A stretch of DNA of 64,000 bases from JAZNGX01 sp045576675 (lineage in GTDB: Bacteria > Bacillota > Clostridia > Monoglobales > Firm-18): the NCBI GenBank assembly GCA_045576675.1, contig JAZNGX010000176.1:1-64000 (forward strand), read 5' to 3'. A program made the translations under genes and the position numbers. This document shows, piece after piece, positions 1-10,954 of this stretch (the stretch's first letter is position 1; the number at the start of each line of letters is the position of its first letter). A model generated the notes under the pieces. It saw nothing but the letters and a program-made list of their open reading frames with translations, made no database searches and was not told where the DNA came from.

Positions 1-7
1 AAATCAT

Positions 8-36
8 TTTGGTATTTCAAATTTGTATGCTATAAT
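8..36 (+). promoter_or_regulatory. Probable promoter of the AraC gene
   Basis: A TATAAT -10 box lies at 31-36. A poor -35 match (TTTGGT, 8-13) lies 17 bases upstream. The weak -35 would suit a gene needing activation or low expression. The assignment rests mainly on the perfect -10 and its position 36 bases before the start codon. Confidence 0.45.
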
Positions 37-71
37 TTGTTTGTATTAAAACTACGGAGGTGATATTCTGC

Positions 72-974
72 ATGGATTATGTTGCTGTAAATTTAAAAGA
101 TGAAATTAAAATAAGTAAGCTTGTTACAGTTCATTATTTTGAATATACAAAAAATTACACCTTTCCAGGTGAAGCTCATGATTTCTGGGAGCTTGTATAT
201 GTAGACAAGGGGCAGATTATCGCCTATGCAGATGACAGAGAATTTCAGTTAAAGCAAGGACAGGTTGCATTCCATAAGCCGAACGAATGGCACAACATAA
301 AGGCAGATGGTGTTGTTGCTGCCAATGTGTCAATTGTATCCTTCGTATGCAATTCAAAAGCAATGGAAGGCTTTGAAAATTTGATTTACAATATCAATTT
401 TCATCAGAAGGAACTACTTTCAAAAATAGTAAAAGAAAGCGAGGACGTGTTTTCAAATCCGTTAAACGACCCGTACACATCAGAAATGCTTAAGAACAAA
501 GAGTCGCAAATCGGAGCGGAACAGCTTATAAAGCTTCATCTTACAGAATTTTTAATATCTGTTCTCCGCACGAAAAATGTGTATGACAAAAACTCGTCAC
601 TTTCTCTTTTGCGTCATAAAACAAATAACGAAACAACAGATACTATAATAGAGTTTTTAAGCAGAAACTTAGAAAATAAAATCACCTTTACCGATGTTGC
701 AAAGCATCTCCATCTGAGCAAAACAACAATAAAAACAATTTTTGCACAAAACACCGGTATGGGAGTAATGAAATATTACAATAAACTGAAAATTGAAAAA
801 GCAAAGATGTATATACGTGAAGAAAACTACAATATTTCGCAAATTGCAAACATATTGGGATACGACAGCATACATTATTTTTCAAAGCAGTTCAAGGCAC
901 ACGTTAACTTAAGCCCGACCCAGTATGCAAAATCAATCAAATCAGTTACTATGCCTGAAAAATCATCGCTTTGA
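72..974 (+). CDS. AraC family transcriptional regulator
   Basis: A 300-residue DNA-binding regulator. The N-terminal part (about residues 15-100) looks like the cupin-type effector domain of AraC proteins (EAHDFWELVYVDKGQ, then HKPNEWH). The last 100 residues hold the two helix-turn-helix motifs of the AraC/XylS family (FTDVAKHLHLSKTTIKTIF and ISQIANILGYDSIHYFSKQF), ending in the usual LSPTQYAK. I use the ATG at 72 because GGAGG (56-60) lies 11 bases before it; an in-frame GTG at 60 would sit inside that ribosome site. The gene converges on and overlaps the yihY-like gene by 12 bases. Its target lies either outside the window or is itself. Family call is secure; ligand unknown, probably a sugar. 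Confidence 0.9.
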   Translation: MDYVAVNLKDEIKISKLVTVHYFEYTKNYTFPGEAHDFWELVYVDKGQIIAYADDREFQLKQGQVAFHKPNEWHNIKADGVVAANVSIVSFVCNSKAMEGFENLIYNINFHQKELLSKIVKESEDVFSNPLNDPYTSEMLKNKESQIGAEQLIKLHLTEFLISVLRTKNVYDKNSSLSLLRHKTNNETTDTIIEFLSRNLENKITFTDVAKHLHLSKTTIKTIFAQNTGMGVMKYYNKLKIEKAKMYIREENYNISQIANILGYDSIHYFSKQFKAHVNLSPTQYAKSIKSVTMPEKSSL

Positions 975-1775
975 TGAAAAATACATATTAATTTCTGCAC
1001 CAAGAAACATAATGTACATACAAAAATACAACCACAGCATCAAAAGCAACACAGCAGTAAGACTGCCGTAAATATATGAATAATTTGAATAATTCTCTAT
1101 ATAAAATGAAAAAATTGCAGAAAAAACAATCCATAACACAGATGAAAATAAAGCACCGGGAAGCTGGTGCTTTATTTTGTTTTTACCACTTGGCGCAACA
1201 GTATAAACGAAGGTAAAAAATATAAAAAGCACGCAAATTGCCACAACGGTTCTGACACTTAAAATCACGCCTGTAAGCTCTGCAATATGAGGATTTTTAA
1301 ACACAAGGTATTGTGCAATGCTGTTTCCAAATACCATTATAACAAGCAAAAGCACAAGCAGTGCCGCAAGCATCAGTGTGTAAAGGCACGATATAAATCT
1401 TAACACAAAATAATTTCTGGTTTCGTTTTTATTATAAATAACATTTAACCCTCTTGATACTGAAAGCATACCAACCGACGCCGACCACAGCATTACAACT
1501 GCCGAAACAGAAAGCAACGCACCTGATGCTTTTGCAGATATTTCAGCAACAATATCCGTAAGCATTATGTTTACTGTTTCAGGAAAAATGTTGCCTGACA
1601 GCAAATTAATAATTGAATTATGAATCGGTAAAAAGTTAATTATATTAAGAAAAAACATTAAAAATGGAAAAAAAGACAGCACTATAAAAAATGCTGCCTT
1701 TGCCGAAAAAGCATCAATATGGTTGCCTGATAAGTGAGCAAGTATTTTTTTTATTTTGTTAAGCAACCGTTTCAT
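963..1775 (-). CDS. YihY/BrkB family inner membrane protein
   Basis: A 270-residue polytopic membrane protein of the YihY/UPF0761 family, with about six hydrophobic segments. The N-terminus is typical of the family: a short basic stretch, then DAFSAKAAFFIVLSFFPF and a first membrane helix; a later segment reads LWSASVGMLSVSRGLNVIYN. The biochemical role of this family is not established; the old name 'BrkB / ribonuclease BN' is misleading. It starts 11 bases after hisIE and its ribosome site (AGGATGG) overlaps the end of hisIE, so it is probably the last gene of the his transcript. No functional link to histidine synthesis is known. Its 3' end overlaps the convergent AraC gene. Confidence 0.85.
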   Translation of the reverse strand: MKRLLNKIKKILAHLSGNHIDAFSAKAAFFIVLSFFPFLMFFLNIINFLPIHNSIINLLSGNIFPETVNIMLTDIVAEISAKASGALLSVSAVVMLWSASVGMLSVSRGLNVIYNKNETRNYFVLRFISCLYTLMLAALLVLLLVIMVFGNSIAQYLVFKNPHIAELTGVILSVRTVVAICVLFIFFTFVYTVAPSGKNKIKHQLPGALFSSVLWIVFSAIFSFYIENYSNYSYIYGSLTAVLLLMLWLYFCMYIMFLGAEINMYFSSKR

Positions 1776-1786
1776 ATAACGCCATC

Positions 1787-2395
1787 CTATCTTCTTTTTT
1801 GTAACTCTTTGAATATATCATCAGGCTCAACGCCGATTTCCTTCATAACAACAAGAACATGGAAGAAAAGGTCTGCAACCTCGTATGTCACTTCATCAAT
1901 GCTGCGATTTTTAGCTGCAATAATAACCTCTGCCGCCTCCTCGCCTACCTTTTTGCACATTTTATCTACACCTTTGTCAAAAAGATAGTTTGTATAACTG
2001 CCTTCCTTTGGATTTACAAGTCTGTCGCAAATCACATTGTAAACATCATATAAAATTGCAGGATTTGGAACATTTGTTTTATCAACAGGATTTAAGTTGA
2101 TATCACGATAGAAGCAGCTACGGTTGTTTGTGTGACACGCCGCCCCAACCTGTTCAACCTTTAATAGTATGCAATCCTCATCACAGTCTGTAAGAATTTC
2201 TTTAACATACTGAAAATGTCCGCTTTCTTCACCCTTTACCCATATTTTGTTTCGGCTGCGGCTGAAATATGTAGCCTTCTTTGTTTCGATAGTCTGCTTT
2301 AAGCTTTCTTCATTCATATAAGCCTGCATTAAAACCTCGCCTGTTTTGTAATCCTGTGCAATTGCAGGAATTAACCCTTTTTCATCAAATTTCAT
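1787..2395 (-). CDS. hisIE: Bifunctional phosphoribosyl-AMP cyclohydrolase / phosphoribosyl-ATP pyrophosphatase
   Basis: A cytoplasmic 202-residue fusion that carries out steps 2 and 3 of histidine biosynthesis. The N-terminal half (about 1-110) is the HisI cyclohydrolase, with the signature [17 protein letters not shown] and the metal-binding cysteines in [11 protein letters not shown] and [14 protein letters not shown]. The C-terminal half (about 115-202) is the HisE pyrophosphatase, an all-alpha NTP-pyrophosphohydrolase with the acidic motif [13 protein letters not shown] followed by EVADLFFH. Length and domain order match the usual HisIE fusion. It starts six bases after hisF ends, behind GGAGGTAATAAAA. 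It is the last biosynthetic gene of the operon here. Confidence 0.97.
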   Translation of the reverse strand: MKFDEKGLIPAIAQDYKTGEVLMQAYMNEESLKQTIETKKATYFSRSRNKIWVKGEESGHFQYVKEILTDCDEDCILLKVEQVGAACHTNNRSCFYRDINLNPVDKTNVPNPAILYDVYNVICDRLVNPKEGSYTNYLFDKGVDKMCKKVGEEAAEVIIAAKNRSIDEVTYEVADLFFHVLVVMKEIGVEPDDIFKELQKRR

Positions 2396-2400
2396 TTTTA

Positions 2401-3162
2401 TTACCTCCTGACCGCTATTCCACGGTCTTTTAAATATTGTTTTAAATCATTTATTTTAAGCTCGCCGTAATGAAACAGACTTGCTGCCAAAGCGGCATCT
2501 GCTCCACCAACTGTAAGCGTATCGTAAAAATGCTCCATTGTTCCTGCACCACCCGATGCAATTACAGGTATGCCAACACTGTCTGCTACCGCACGTGTAA
2601 GCTCATTATCATACCCCTGCTTTACACCGTCACAGTCCATACTTGTAAGCAGTACCTCTCCTGCGCCCAGCTTTTCTGCCTTTTTAACCCATTCAATGCA
2701 GTCAATGCCAGTGTCAACTCTGCCACCGTTTAAGTAAACTGTCCATCCATTTCCGTCGATTCTTCGTTTTGCATCAACTGCCAGCACAACACACTGACTT
2801 CCAAAAACCATTGCTCCGTCAGCAATAAGCTGCGGATTTTTAATTGCAGCGGAATTAACTGATATTTTATCCGCACCCTCACGAAGTATTGCACGGAAAT
2901 CGTCCACAGTCCTTATTCCTCCGCCCACGGTGAACGGAATAAAAACCTGACTCGCAACCTGACGCACCATATCAAGCACAATCGAGCGTGCATCACTTGA
3001 AGCTGTTATATCCAGAAACACAAGCTCATCTGCCCCTGCCTTATCATACTGCTTTGCGATTTCAACAGGGTCACCTGCATCCTTTAAATTTACAAAATTA
3101 ACTCCTTTGACCACTCGCCCGTTGTGAACATCAAGGCACGGAATTATGCGTTTTGCAAGCAT
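2401..3162 (-). CDS. hisF: Imidazole glycerol phosphate synthase, cyclase subunit
   Basis: The 253-residue (beta/alpha)8-barrel subunit that, with HisH-supplied ammonia, converts PRFAR into imidazole glycerol phosphate and AICAR. The start [19 protein letters not shown] carries the first catalytic aspartate and the second lies in [13 protein letters not shown]. Phosphate-binding loops show as VGGGIRT and ASGGAGT. The start codon lies 19 bases inside the end of hisA, with GGAGGAAG just upstream, so the two genes are probably translationally coupled. HisH is encoded two genes upstream in the same operon. Full length, no anomalies. Confidence 0.98.
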   Translation of the reverse strand: MLAKRIIPCLDVHNGRVVKGVNFVNLKDAGDPVEIAKQYDKAGADELVFLDITASSDARSIVLDMVRQVASQVFIPFTVGGGIRTVDDFRAILREGADKISVNSAAIKNPQLIADGAMVFGSQCVVLAVDAKRRIDGNGWTVYLNGGRVDTGIDCIEWVKKAEKLGAGEVLLTSMDCDGVKQGYDNELTRAVADSVGIPVIASGGAGTMEHFYDTLTVGGADAALAASLFHYGELKINDLKQYLKDRGIAVRR

Positions 3163-3863
3163 ATAACTTCCTCCAGCTTTAAATTGTTTGTATACAGAGC
3201 TTTACCGATTATTACACCTGCAACGCCCGTGTTGTTAAGCTTACGCACGTCCTCAGCACAGCTTACGCCACCAGATGCAATTACATCAATTTTTACAGCT
3301 CTGCTCATTTCCTCCATAGCCTTCAGGTTCGGCCCTGTAAGCATACCATCAGTTGAAATATCGGTGTAAATTATAGTTTTAACACCAATATCCTCCATCA
3401 TTTTTGCAAATTCAACAGCAGTAAAATCAGAAATCTGTTCCCAACCGCTTATTGCAACCCTGTTATCCTTTGCATCAATGCCGACAGCGATTTTGTCACC
3501 AAATTTTTTCACACTGTCAATAACAAGTTGTTTGTTTTTTACTGCCGATGTACCAAGTATAACACGTTTTACACCTAAATTCAATAAATTTTCTATATCT
3601 TCCAACGTTCTTATTCCGCCGCCTGTCTGGATAGGCACGTTTATTTCATTTAATATTTCTTTTATAGCTTCAATATTTACAGGCTTGCCTGCCCTTGCAC
3701 CGTCAAGGTCAACAGTGTGTATATACGTTGCACCTGCATCCTGCCACCTTTTTGCCATATCGGCAGGGCGGTCACCGTAAACAGTGCTTTTATCATAATC
3801 CCCCTGAGTAAGCCTTACACATTTTCCGCCAAGCATATCTATTGCCGGATATATTATCATCAA
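3144..3863 (-). CDS. hisA: Phosphoribosylformimino-5-aminoimidazole carboxamide ribotide isomerase
   Basis: A 239-residue TIM barrel performing the Amadori isomerisation of ProFAR to PRFAR, step 4 of the pathway and paralogous to HisF. The start [20 protein letters not shown] carries the conserved catalytic aspartate, with the second in [18 protein letters not shown]. Two phosphate loops read QTGGGIRT and ASGGVSC. The ATG overlaps the hisH stop by four bases (ATGA) and the 3' end overlaps hisF by 19 bases. Full length. Confidence 0.97.
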   Translation of the reverse strand: MMIIYPAIDMLGGKCVRLTQGDYDKSTVYGDRPADMAKRWQDAGATYIHTVDLDGARAGKPVNIEAIKEILNEINVPIQTGGGIRTLEDIENLLNLGVKRVILGTSAVKNKQLVIDSVKKFGDKIAVGIDAKDNRVAISGWEQISDFTAVEFAKMMEDIGVKTIIYTDISTDGMLTGPNLKAMEEMSRAVKIDVIASGGVSCAEDVRKLNNTGVAGVIIGKALYTNNLKLEEVICLQNA

Positions 3864-4462
3864 CTGTCCCCCCTGACAAAGTTTTCAAGTATTTTAAGCC
3901 CAATCTCACCGCTTTTTTCCGGATGAAACTGCGTTGCGTGTATGTTGCCGCACTGCACTGCAACGTCAAGCGTTGTCGCATAATCAACAGTTGCAGTTAC
4001 AATCGATTTATCCAAAGCATCAAGATAATACGAATGAACAAAATAAACATAGCTGTTATTTTCAATGCCGTTAAAAATGTCACCACCTGAAATGGAAATG
4101 GTGTTCCAGCCAATTTGCGGCACCTTTAATCCCTTATCAGGGATTTTAACAATTTTGCCCTTAAGTATTCCAAGCCCCTCGCAGTTGCTCTCTTCACTGT
4201 AATCAAACAATAACTGCAAGCCCAGGCATATTCCAAACAACGGAATATTTTTTTCTACTGCTTTTTTTATTGCATTGTCTATTCCTGTTGCTTTGAGCTT
4301 TTCCATTGCAATACCAAACGAACCAACACCGGGCAAGATAAGCTTTTGTGCATTTTCTATTTTATTTACATCATTTGTAATCTCGCAATCGCAGCCAATA
4401 AACTTAACAGCCTTTTCAACGCTTTTTAAATTGCCTGCACCATAGTCTATTATTGTTATCAT
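3860..4462 (-). CDS. hisH: Imidazole glycerol phosphate synthase, glutaminase subunit
   Basis: A 200-residue class I glutamine amidotransferase that hydrolyses glutamine and channels ammonia to HisF. The sequence starts [18 protein letters not shown]. It has the oxyanion region LPGVGSFG, the nucleophilic cysteine in [12 protein letters not shown] and the catalytic His-x-Glu in [12 protein letters not shown], written here as [11 protein letters not shown]. Overlaps hisG upstream and hisA downstream by four bases each (ATGA). Full length and apparently intact. Confidence 0.97.
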   Translation of the reverse strand: MITIIDYGAGNLKSVEKAVKFIGCDCEITNDVNKIENAQKLILPGVGSFGIAMEKLKATGIDNAIKKAVEKNIPLFGICLGLQLLFDYSEESNCEGLGILKGKIVKIPDKGLKVPQIGWNTISISGGDIFNGIENNSYVYFVHSYYLDALDKSIVTATVDYATTLDVAVQCGNIHATQFHPEKSGEIGLKILENFVRGDS

Positions 4463-5082
4463 ACCAACTCACCAATTTTATTTACTATATTCATAATTCT
4501 GTCTTTTTCCATTTTCATACTCACACGATTAACGACCAGACGTGCTGAAATGGGGCAGATTTCCTCAATAACTCCCAGACCGTTTTCGTATAAGGTCTTT
4601 CCGCTTTCAACTATATCCACAATTACATCTGCAAGCCCGATTATAGGGCCAAGCTCTACCGAGCCGTTAAGCTTTATAATTTCTATTGTCTGGTTTTTCT
4701 TTGTTGAAAAATAATCTCTTGCAATGTTGGGATACTTTGATGCCACCCTTATAAACCCTGCAGGTAACGGCTTGCTCGTGTCGCCGCAAACGCACATTTT
4801 ACATTTGCCCAGGTTTAAGTCAAGCACCTCGTACAGATTCTTACCCTCTTCCAAAAGAGTATCCTTGCCCACTATACCAAAATCTGCAGCACCATAATGA
4901 ACATATGTCGGAACGTCGGTTGCTTTTACAAGTATAAAATTGATTTTGTTTTTTTCATCTTTAAATATAAGCTTTCTTGATTTTTCTTTAAGCTCGTGAC
5001 AATCAAATCCGATTTTCTCAAAAATTTCTATTGACTGCTCACTTAGTCTGCCCTTTGCAAGTGCAACTGTCAATTCCTTCAA
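4459..5082 (-). CDS. hisG: ATP phosphoribosyltransferase, short form catalytic subunit
   Basis: A 207-residue enzyme joining ATP and PRPP in the first, feedback-regulated step of histidine synthesis. It begins [17 protein letters not shown] and contains [10 protein letters not shown] and the PRPP-binding region [14 protein letters not shown]. At about 207 residues it lacks the C-terminal regulatory ACT-like domain of long HisG (about 300 residues), so by family knowledge it must work as a hetero-octamer with HisZ, encoded immediately upstream with a four-base overlap. Feedback by histidine would therefore act through HisZ. Confidence 0.97.
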   Translation of the reverse strand: MKELTVALAKGRLSEQSIEIFEKIGFDCHELKEKSRKLIFKDEKNKINFILVKATDVPTYVHYGAADFGIVGKDTLLEEGKNLYEVLDLNLGKCKMCVCGDTSKPLPAGFIRVASKYPNIARDYFSTKKNQTIEIIKLNGSVELGPIIGLADVIVDIVESGKTLYENGLGVIEEICPISARLVVNRVSMKMEKDRIMNIVNKIGELV

Positions 5083-6320
5083 AGCTCTTCACCTCCCGTA
5101 AAATCAGTTACTTTGGCATTTGCCTTTTCACCTGTTACAGTGTTGATTATTTCAACATCAGTTTCGTTTACTACACTTACAATTCCTGCTATATCCTTTG
5201 CTTTTGCATAAGCAATCGGATCATCATCAAGACACATTTCAACAGTAAGTCCGCTTGCACGCAAGCCCTCTGCAACTGCGAACGCCTCTTTTCGTGCATC
5301 CTTATAGTAAACAAGTGTATTAACGCAAGGCATATCAAAAGCTGTGTTGGCATAATTAAGAGCCGAAATCAGACGTTCTATTCCGATTGCCATACCCGTC
5401 GCGGGAAGCTTTCTCCCGAATTCACCCACAAGGTTATCATACCTTCCGCCACCGCATATAGGGAATCCCACGCCTCTTGCATAACCCTTTGTTATAATTC
5501 CTGTGTAATAATTAAGTCCCTGCACCATTCCCAAATCAACAGCAACATATTTTTCATAGCCGTAATCAACAAGTATATTATACACTTCAACAAGGTTGTC
5601 AAGAGCATTTTTTGCCGTTTCATCAAGAATAGAAAAATCTATGCTGTCTATTATTTCAATTCCGCCGAACATATTTGGCATATTTAAAATAAGTGCTTTA
5701 AGTTTGTCGTCCGCATCGCTTTCCGAAATAAGTTCTTTTATACCGACTAGACTTTTGTTATCTATAAGCTGACGAAGTGATTCTGTTTTGTCCTCAGGTA
5801 AATTAGCCTGACGTGCAAGTGCCTTAAAAAAGTCTGCGTGACCAACATCTATCTGAAAATCACTTAAACCTGTGCTGCACAAAGCCTTTATAGTGGCAGC
5901 GATAACCTCGGCATCCGCCTGAGGTGAATTATGCCCGATAAGTTCAATGCCGCCTTGCGTAAACTCCCGTTGCAAAGCACCAGCATGTGCATCACCGTCA
6001 CGGAATGCTCTGCCAACATAACAAAGCCTTAAAGGAAGCGGTGCATTTTTAAGCTTGGTCGCCGTCATTCTCGCAATAGGCGTTGTGATATCGTGCCTTA
6101 AAGCAAGAATGTTACCGTTTCTGTCTATAAACTTAATAAGCTCTGTTGTATCTTCGCTTGAGAACACGTCGGTAAATTCAAAGGTTGGCGTTTGAACTTC
6201 AAAATAACCAAAGCTTAAAAAAGTATTTTTTATTGTGTTTTCTACAATGTTTTTAATATAGCAATCCTCAACCGTTATATCTAACGCACCGTTTGGAGTC
6301 TGTGTTTTTAACGTTTTCAT
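5079..6320 (-). CDS. hisZ: ATP phosphoribosyltransferase regulatory subunit
   Basis: A 413-residue paralogue of histidyl-tRNA synthetase that has become the regulatory partner of short HisG. Class II synthetase features remain: motif 2-like sequence around [21 protein letters not shown], the histidine-binding region [20 protein letters not shown], and motif 3 [10 protein letters not shown]. Choosing HisZ over HisS rests on position as first gene of the his operon and direct overlap with short hisG; the C-terminus (after about 325) is diverged and short for a tRNA synthetase. The ATG lies about 32 bases downstream of the predicted transcription start of the operon. Confidence 0.93.
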   Translation of the reverse strand: MKTLKTQTPNGALDITVEDCYIKNIVENTIKNTFLSFGYFEVQTPTFEFTDVFSSEDTTELIKFIDRNGNILALRHDITTPIARMTATKLKNAPLPLRLCYVGRAFRDGDAHAGALQREFTQGGIELIGHNSPQADAEVIAATIKALCSTGLSDFQIDVGHADFFKALARQANLPEDKTESLRQLIDNKSLVGIKELISESDADDKLKALILNMPNMFGGIEIIDSIDFSILDETAKNALDNLVEVYNILVDYGYEKYVAVDLGMVQGLNYYTGIITKGYARGVGFPICGGGRYDNLVGEFGRKLPATGMAIGIERLISALNYANTAFDMPCVNTLVYYKDARKEAFAVAEGLRASGLTVEMCLDDDPIAYAKAKDIAGIVSVVNETDVEIINTVTGEKANAKVTDFTGGEEL

Positions 6321-6330
6321 AACTCTACCT

Positions 6331-6358
6331 CACTTTATTACGCTAAATCGTTAAAGTG
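6331..6358. repeat. Inverted repeat in the his operon leader
   Basis: Seven-base arms CACTTTA (6331-6337) and TAAAGTG (6352-6358) flank 14 bases, between the -10 box and the hisZ start. The position at and just after the predicted transcription start would suit a repressor operator. Firmicutes are known to use TrpR-family HisR repressors, but I cannot match this repeat to a known site from memory. It could also be a weak leader hairpin. Confidence 0.4.
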
Positions 6359-6387
6359 ATTATACTATTATATTTAATATTTGTCAA
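6359..6387 (-). promoter_or_regulatory. Consensus promoter of the his operon
   Basis: On the minus strand a perfect TTGACA (6387-6382) and a perfect TATAAT (6364-6359) are separated by exactly 17 bases. It drives hisZ and the genes after it, with a leader of only about 30 bases. That is too short for a T-box or a classical leader-peptide attenuator, so control is more likely by a repressor on DNA. Confidence 0.9.
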
Positions 6388-6441
6388 TAGAATTTGCATA
6401 ATTAATTAATTTATGTTAAAATATACATAAGAGGTGGTATA

Positions 6442-6915
6442 ATGAAAGTCGGAATAGGCTATGATGTACATAAATTATGTGAAAATCGAAAACTGATATT
6501 AGGCGGTGTTGAAATCCCACATCAGCTCGGTTTGCTTGGTCATTCGGATGCAGATGTTTTGGTTCACGCAATAATGGACGCCCTTTTGGGTGCGTGTGCG
6601 TTAGGCGACATTGGCAAGCATTTTCCGGATACCGATATGCAATATAAAAACATATCAAGCATCGAGCTTTTAAAGCACGTAGGTATGTTGCTTAAAGAAA
6701 ACAATTACACAATTAATAATATCGACAGTATAATTGTTGCACAGCAGCCAAAGGTTTCACCATATATTGATAGTATGCGTGAAAATATTGCCGATGCATT
6801 AGAACTTGACACCGATGTAGTAAGTGTAAAAGCAACCACAACCGAACAGCTTGGTTTCGAGGGCAGAAAAGAAGGTATTTCCGCCCACAGTATTGTCTCA
6901 GTTGAAAAATGTTAA
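6442..6915 (+). CDS. ispF: 2-C-methyl-D-erythritol 2,4-cyclodiphosphate synthase
   Basis: A 157-residue enzyme of the non-mevalonate (MEP) isoprenoid pathway that cyclises CDP-ME 2-phosphate, releasing CMP. It begins [20 protein letters not shown], where the Asp-x-His zinc ligands are in GYDVH, followed by [21 protein letters not shown] with the third zinc ligand, and ends with the characteristic [20 protein letters not shown]. Full length. It follows a GAGGTGG ribosome site and stands alone, without ispD. The his operon diverges from the same intergenic region; a strong bidirectional terminator closes the gene. Confidence 0.98.
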   Translation: MKVGIGYDVHKLCENRKLILGGVEIPHQLGLLGHSDADVLVHAIMDALLGACALGDIGKHFPDTDMQYKNISSIELLKHVGMLLKENNYTINNIDSIIVAQQPKVSPYIDSMRENIADALELDTDVVSVKATTTEQLGFEGRKEGISAHSIVSVEKC

Positions 6916-6942
6916 AAGAAGATGCCACGGCATCTTCTTTTT
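6914..6942. terminator. Bidirectional terminator between ispF and the DeoR gene
   Basis: Arms AAAAGAAGATGC (6914-6925) and GCATCTTCTTTT (6930-6941) pair perfectly around a four-base loop. A-rich and T-rich ends make it usable in both directions for these convergent genes. It overlaps the last codon of the DeoR gene. Confidence 0.9.
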
Positions 6943-7699
6943 AATATACATTTATAAAATTAACATTCTCATATTCTTTATCAAGATAGGCTTCAACACT
7001 TATATCGCTTATTAGATAATCAATCTCGGACATATCGCAAAGCCTGTATGCAGAGAAACGATTTATCTTGCTGTGGTCACAAAGGAAAACACTATGTTCT
7101 GAATTTTCCATCATTAATCTTCTGAGTGAAATTTCACTTTCAAAGCAATCATACAAAACACCATCCCTTGTAAGCGACTGTGCCGAGAAAAAGCAATAAT
7201 CAGCATGAAACGATTTTAGCATTTCCTCCGTATGCATTCCTACAAAGCAAGAACGGTTTTCATAACTCAGCTTGCCACCCGCAAGAAACGAATTAATGTT
7301 ATACTCTGCACAAGCAGATACAGATGCAAGGCTATTAGTAATTATTGTTATATCTTTTATGTCCTTTAAATATTCCAGCATAAAATATGTACTCGTGGAA
7401 CAGTCAAGAAATATTACATCACCCGACTTTACAAGTGAGGCTGCACATTTTGCAACTGACTGCTTTTCCTGAGTGTTCTGATGACTACGAAGATAAAAGG
7501 GAATTTTACGATTTACAGACTCTTTTATTTCTGCACCGCCATAGCTACGCAAAATAAGTCCCTTAGCTTCAAGCCGTTTTAAATCTCTGCGTACACTTGA
7601 CGGACTTATGTGTATCATTCTGGCAAGATATTCAACTGTTGCATAAGTATTTTTCTCAAGAAGATTCATAATCTCTTTTTCTCTTTCACTTCCGTACAT
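6941..7699 (-). CDS. DeoR/GlpR family transcriptional regulator
   Basis: A 252-residue repressor-type regulator. Residues 1-55 are the DeoR winged helix-turn-helix: YATVEYLARMIHISPSSVRRDL followed by KRLEAKGLILRSYGGAE. The rest is the DeoRC sugar-phosphate-sensing domain, with FLDCSTSTYFML, ITNSLASV and FLCDHSKINRFSAY. Such proteins usually respond to phosphorylated sugars. It diverges from a HAD-family phosphatase gene; the 143-base region between them contains a 14-base inverted repeat that may be its operator. Regulation of the phosphatase is inferred from this arrangement only. Confidence 0.9.
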   Translation of the reverse strand: MYGSEREKEIMNLLEKNTYATVEYLARMIHISPSSVRRDLKRLEAKGLILRSYGGAEIKESVNRKIPFYLRSHQNTQEKQSVAKCAASLVKSGDVIFLDCSTSTYFMLEYLKDIKDITIITNSLASVSACAEYNINSFLAGGKLSYENRSCFVGMHTEEMLKSFHADYCFFSAQSLTRDGVLYDCFESEISLRRLMMENSEHSVFLCDHSKINRFSAYRLCDMSEIDYLISDISVEAYLDKEYENVNFINVY

Positions 7700-7782
7700 A
7701 ATATCCCTTCCTTTGCGTATTGTTGCTCATTTAATAACATAATTCATAAAATGTTTCATTTTATTCGCCATTGTTGATTTTT

Positions 7783-7827
7783 ATTACTATTATTATACAA
7801 TAATTATATAAAAATAACAATAGTAAT
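7783..7827. repeat. Inverted repeat, possible DeoR operator
   Basis: Arms ATTACTATTATTAT (7783-7796) and ATAACAATAGTAAT (7814-7827) are complementary except for one position. They lie 16 bases before the HAD gene start and within the divergent promoter region. A regulator-binding site is plausible; a simple AT-rich hairpin is the alternative. Confidence 0.45.
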
Positions 7828-7842
7828 GAAAGGATATATAAA

Positions 7843-8631
7843 ATGAGTTTAAAAGACAAAAAATTATTTTTACTTGATATGGACGGCACTATTTACCTTG
7901 ACAACGAATTGTTTGACGGCACGCTTGAATTTTTAGAATATTTAAAGCATACGGGCAGGCACTACATCTTTATAACAAACAATTCATCAAAAAGCATAGA
8001 AAAATATATGGAAAAACTTGAAAAGCTTGGTATAAAATCTTCTATACAGGATTTTTTAACATCTGCTGATGCTATGTGCGTTTATCTTAAAAAGAAGAAA
8101 TATAAAAAAATATACGTACTTGGAACACAATCATTTATAAGTCAGCTTGAAAGCTGCGAGCTTCCTGTAACAACTTCACTTTCTGATGATATTGACTGTC
8201 TTTGTATGGGCTTTGATACCGAGCTTACATTTAATAAGCTGGAAGATGCGTGCATACTATTAAACAGAGCTATAGACTACGTTGCAACAAATCCCGACCT
8301 GGTATGCCCCACTTCATACGGATTTGTTCCCGACTGTGGCTCAGTAGCACAACTACTTTATGCTGCAACAAAAAGAACTCCTGAATACATAGGGAAACCA
8401 AAACCCGAAATGATATATATGGCAATGGATAAAGCAGGCTTTAGTAAAAACGAAACCGTTGTGGTGGGAGACAGATTATACACAGATATTGCCGCAGGTG
8501 CAAACGCACAGGTAGATACAATATTTGTATTAAGCGGCGAAGGCACTGTTGATGATTTGAAAAAAAGCTATATTAAACCATCATACGTGCTTGATAATAT
8601 AAAAGAAATTTTAAATGAAATAAAATGCTAA
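7843..8631 (+). CDS. HAD-IIA (NagD-like) sugar phosphatase
   Basis: A 262-residue haloacid-dehalogenase superfamily hydrolase of subfamily IIA. Motif I is FLLDMDGTIYL with the nucleophilic and acid/base aspartates. Motif II is FITNNSSKS. Motif III/IV is IGKPKPEMI then VVGDRLYTDIAAGANAQV. The large C2 cap is located between. Family members dephosphorylate sugar phosphates, nucleotides or 4-nitrophenyl phosphate; the substrate here is unknown. A divergent DeoR gene suggests a sugar phosphate. The ribosome site AAAGGA precedes the ATG. Confidence 0.88.
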   Translation: MSLKDKKLFLLDMDGTIYLDNELFDGTLEFLEYLKHTGRHYIFITNNSSKSIEKYMEKLEKLGIKSSIQDFLTSADAMCVYLKKKKYKKIYVLGTQSFISQLESCELPVTTSLSDDIDCLCMGFDTELTFNKLEDACILLNRAIDYVATNPDLVCPTSYGFVPDCGSVAQLLYAATKRTPEYIGKPKPEMIYMAMDKAGFSKNETVVVGDRLYTDIAAGANAQVDTIFVLSGEGTVDDLKKSYIKPSYVLDNIKEILNEIKC

Positions 8632-8834
8632 ATAATGGGAATAATAGCAATAAGAAAACGCCTTCAGCATATACTAATAGTATGTGCAGTTGCTCCAATT
8701 TTCAAAAACACACGAAAATAAATGAAAATCTTAGAAAACGAGAGGTTCTTAAATGTATTTTCATAATTTGGCAATAATTTAAACATAGCAAATAATGCAT
8801 AAAAACCAATAAATGAGTATTATAATAATATCAT
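8632..8834. other. Non-coding stretch before groESL with inverted repeats
   Basis: About 200 AT-rich bases without a convincing gene. It holds a nine-base hairpin (8667-8675 with 8679-8687, one G-U pair) without a T-run, and a longer interrupted inverted repeat whose outer arms are ATGAAAAT (8722-8729) and ATTTTCAT (8757-8764). Neither is a clear terminator. The groE -10 box TATAAT lies at 8821-8826; its -35 is weak. Confidence 0.5.
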
Positions 8835-8861
8835 TTAGCACTCAACCAACAAGAGTGCTAA
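8835..8861. promoter_or_regulatory. CIRCE operator (HrcA binding site)
   Basis: TTAGCACTC, nine spacer bases, GAGTGCTAA: a perfect nine-base inverted repeat identical to the CIRCE consensus. It lies nine bases after a TATAAT (8821-8826) and 43 bases before groES, so HrcA repression of groESL upon normal temperature, relieved by heat, follows from known biology. hrcA itself is not in the window. Confidence 0.98.
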
Positions 8862-8889
8862 CAACCCAAAAAATATTCATTTAATATAA

Positions 8890-10836
<1,947 letters not shown>

Positions 10837-10870
10837 TTCCTGAAAGTAATTAATTATCAATAAAAAATTC

Positions 10871-10906
10871 AAGGCAGAAACGAATCAAAGCGTTTCTGCC
10901 TTCTTT
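10871..10906 (+). terminator. Rho-independent terminator of groESL
   Basis: Arms AAGGCAGAAACG (10871-10882) and CGTTTCTGCCTT (10891-10902) pair perfectly across an eight-base loop and are followed by CTTT. It lies 34 bases after the groEL stop codon. Confidence 0.88.
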
Positions 10907-10954
10907 ATATAATTTACAAATCTTATATTATAGAGCATAGCAACAAAAATAATC

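Noticed and set aside
60..62. GTG at 60 as start of the first AraC gene
   Set aside because: It lies within the ribosome site GGAGGTG; the ATG at 72 is properly spaced.
5031..5687. 218-residue frame antisense to hisG/hisZ
   Set aside because: Rich in Cys, Ile and Tyr with no family features, opposite two well-conserved genes.
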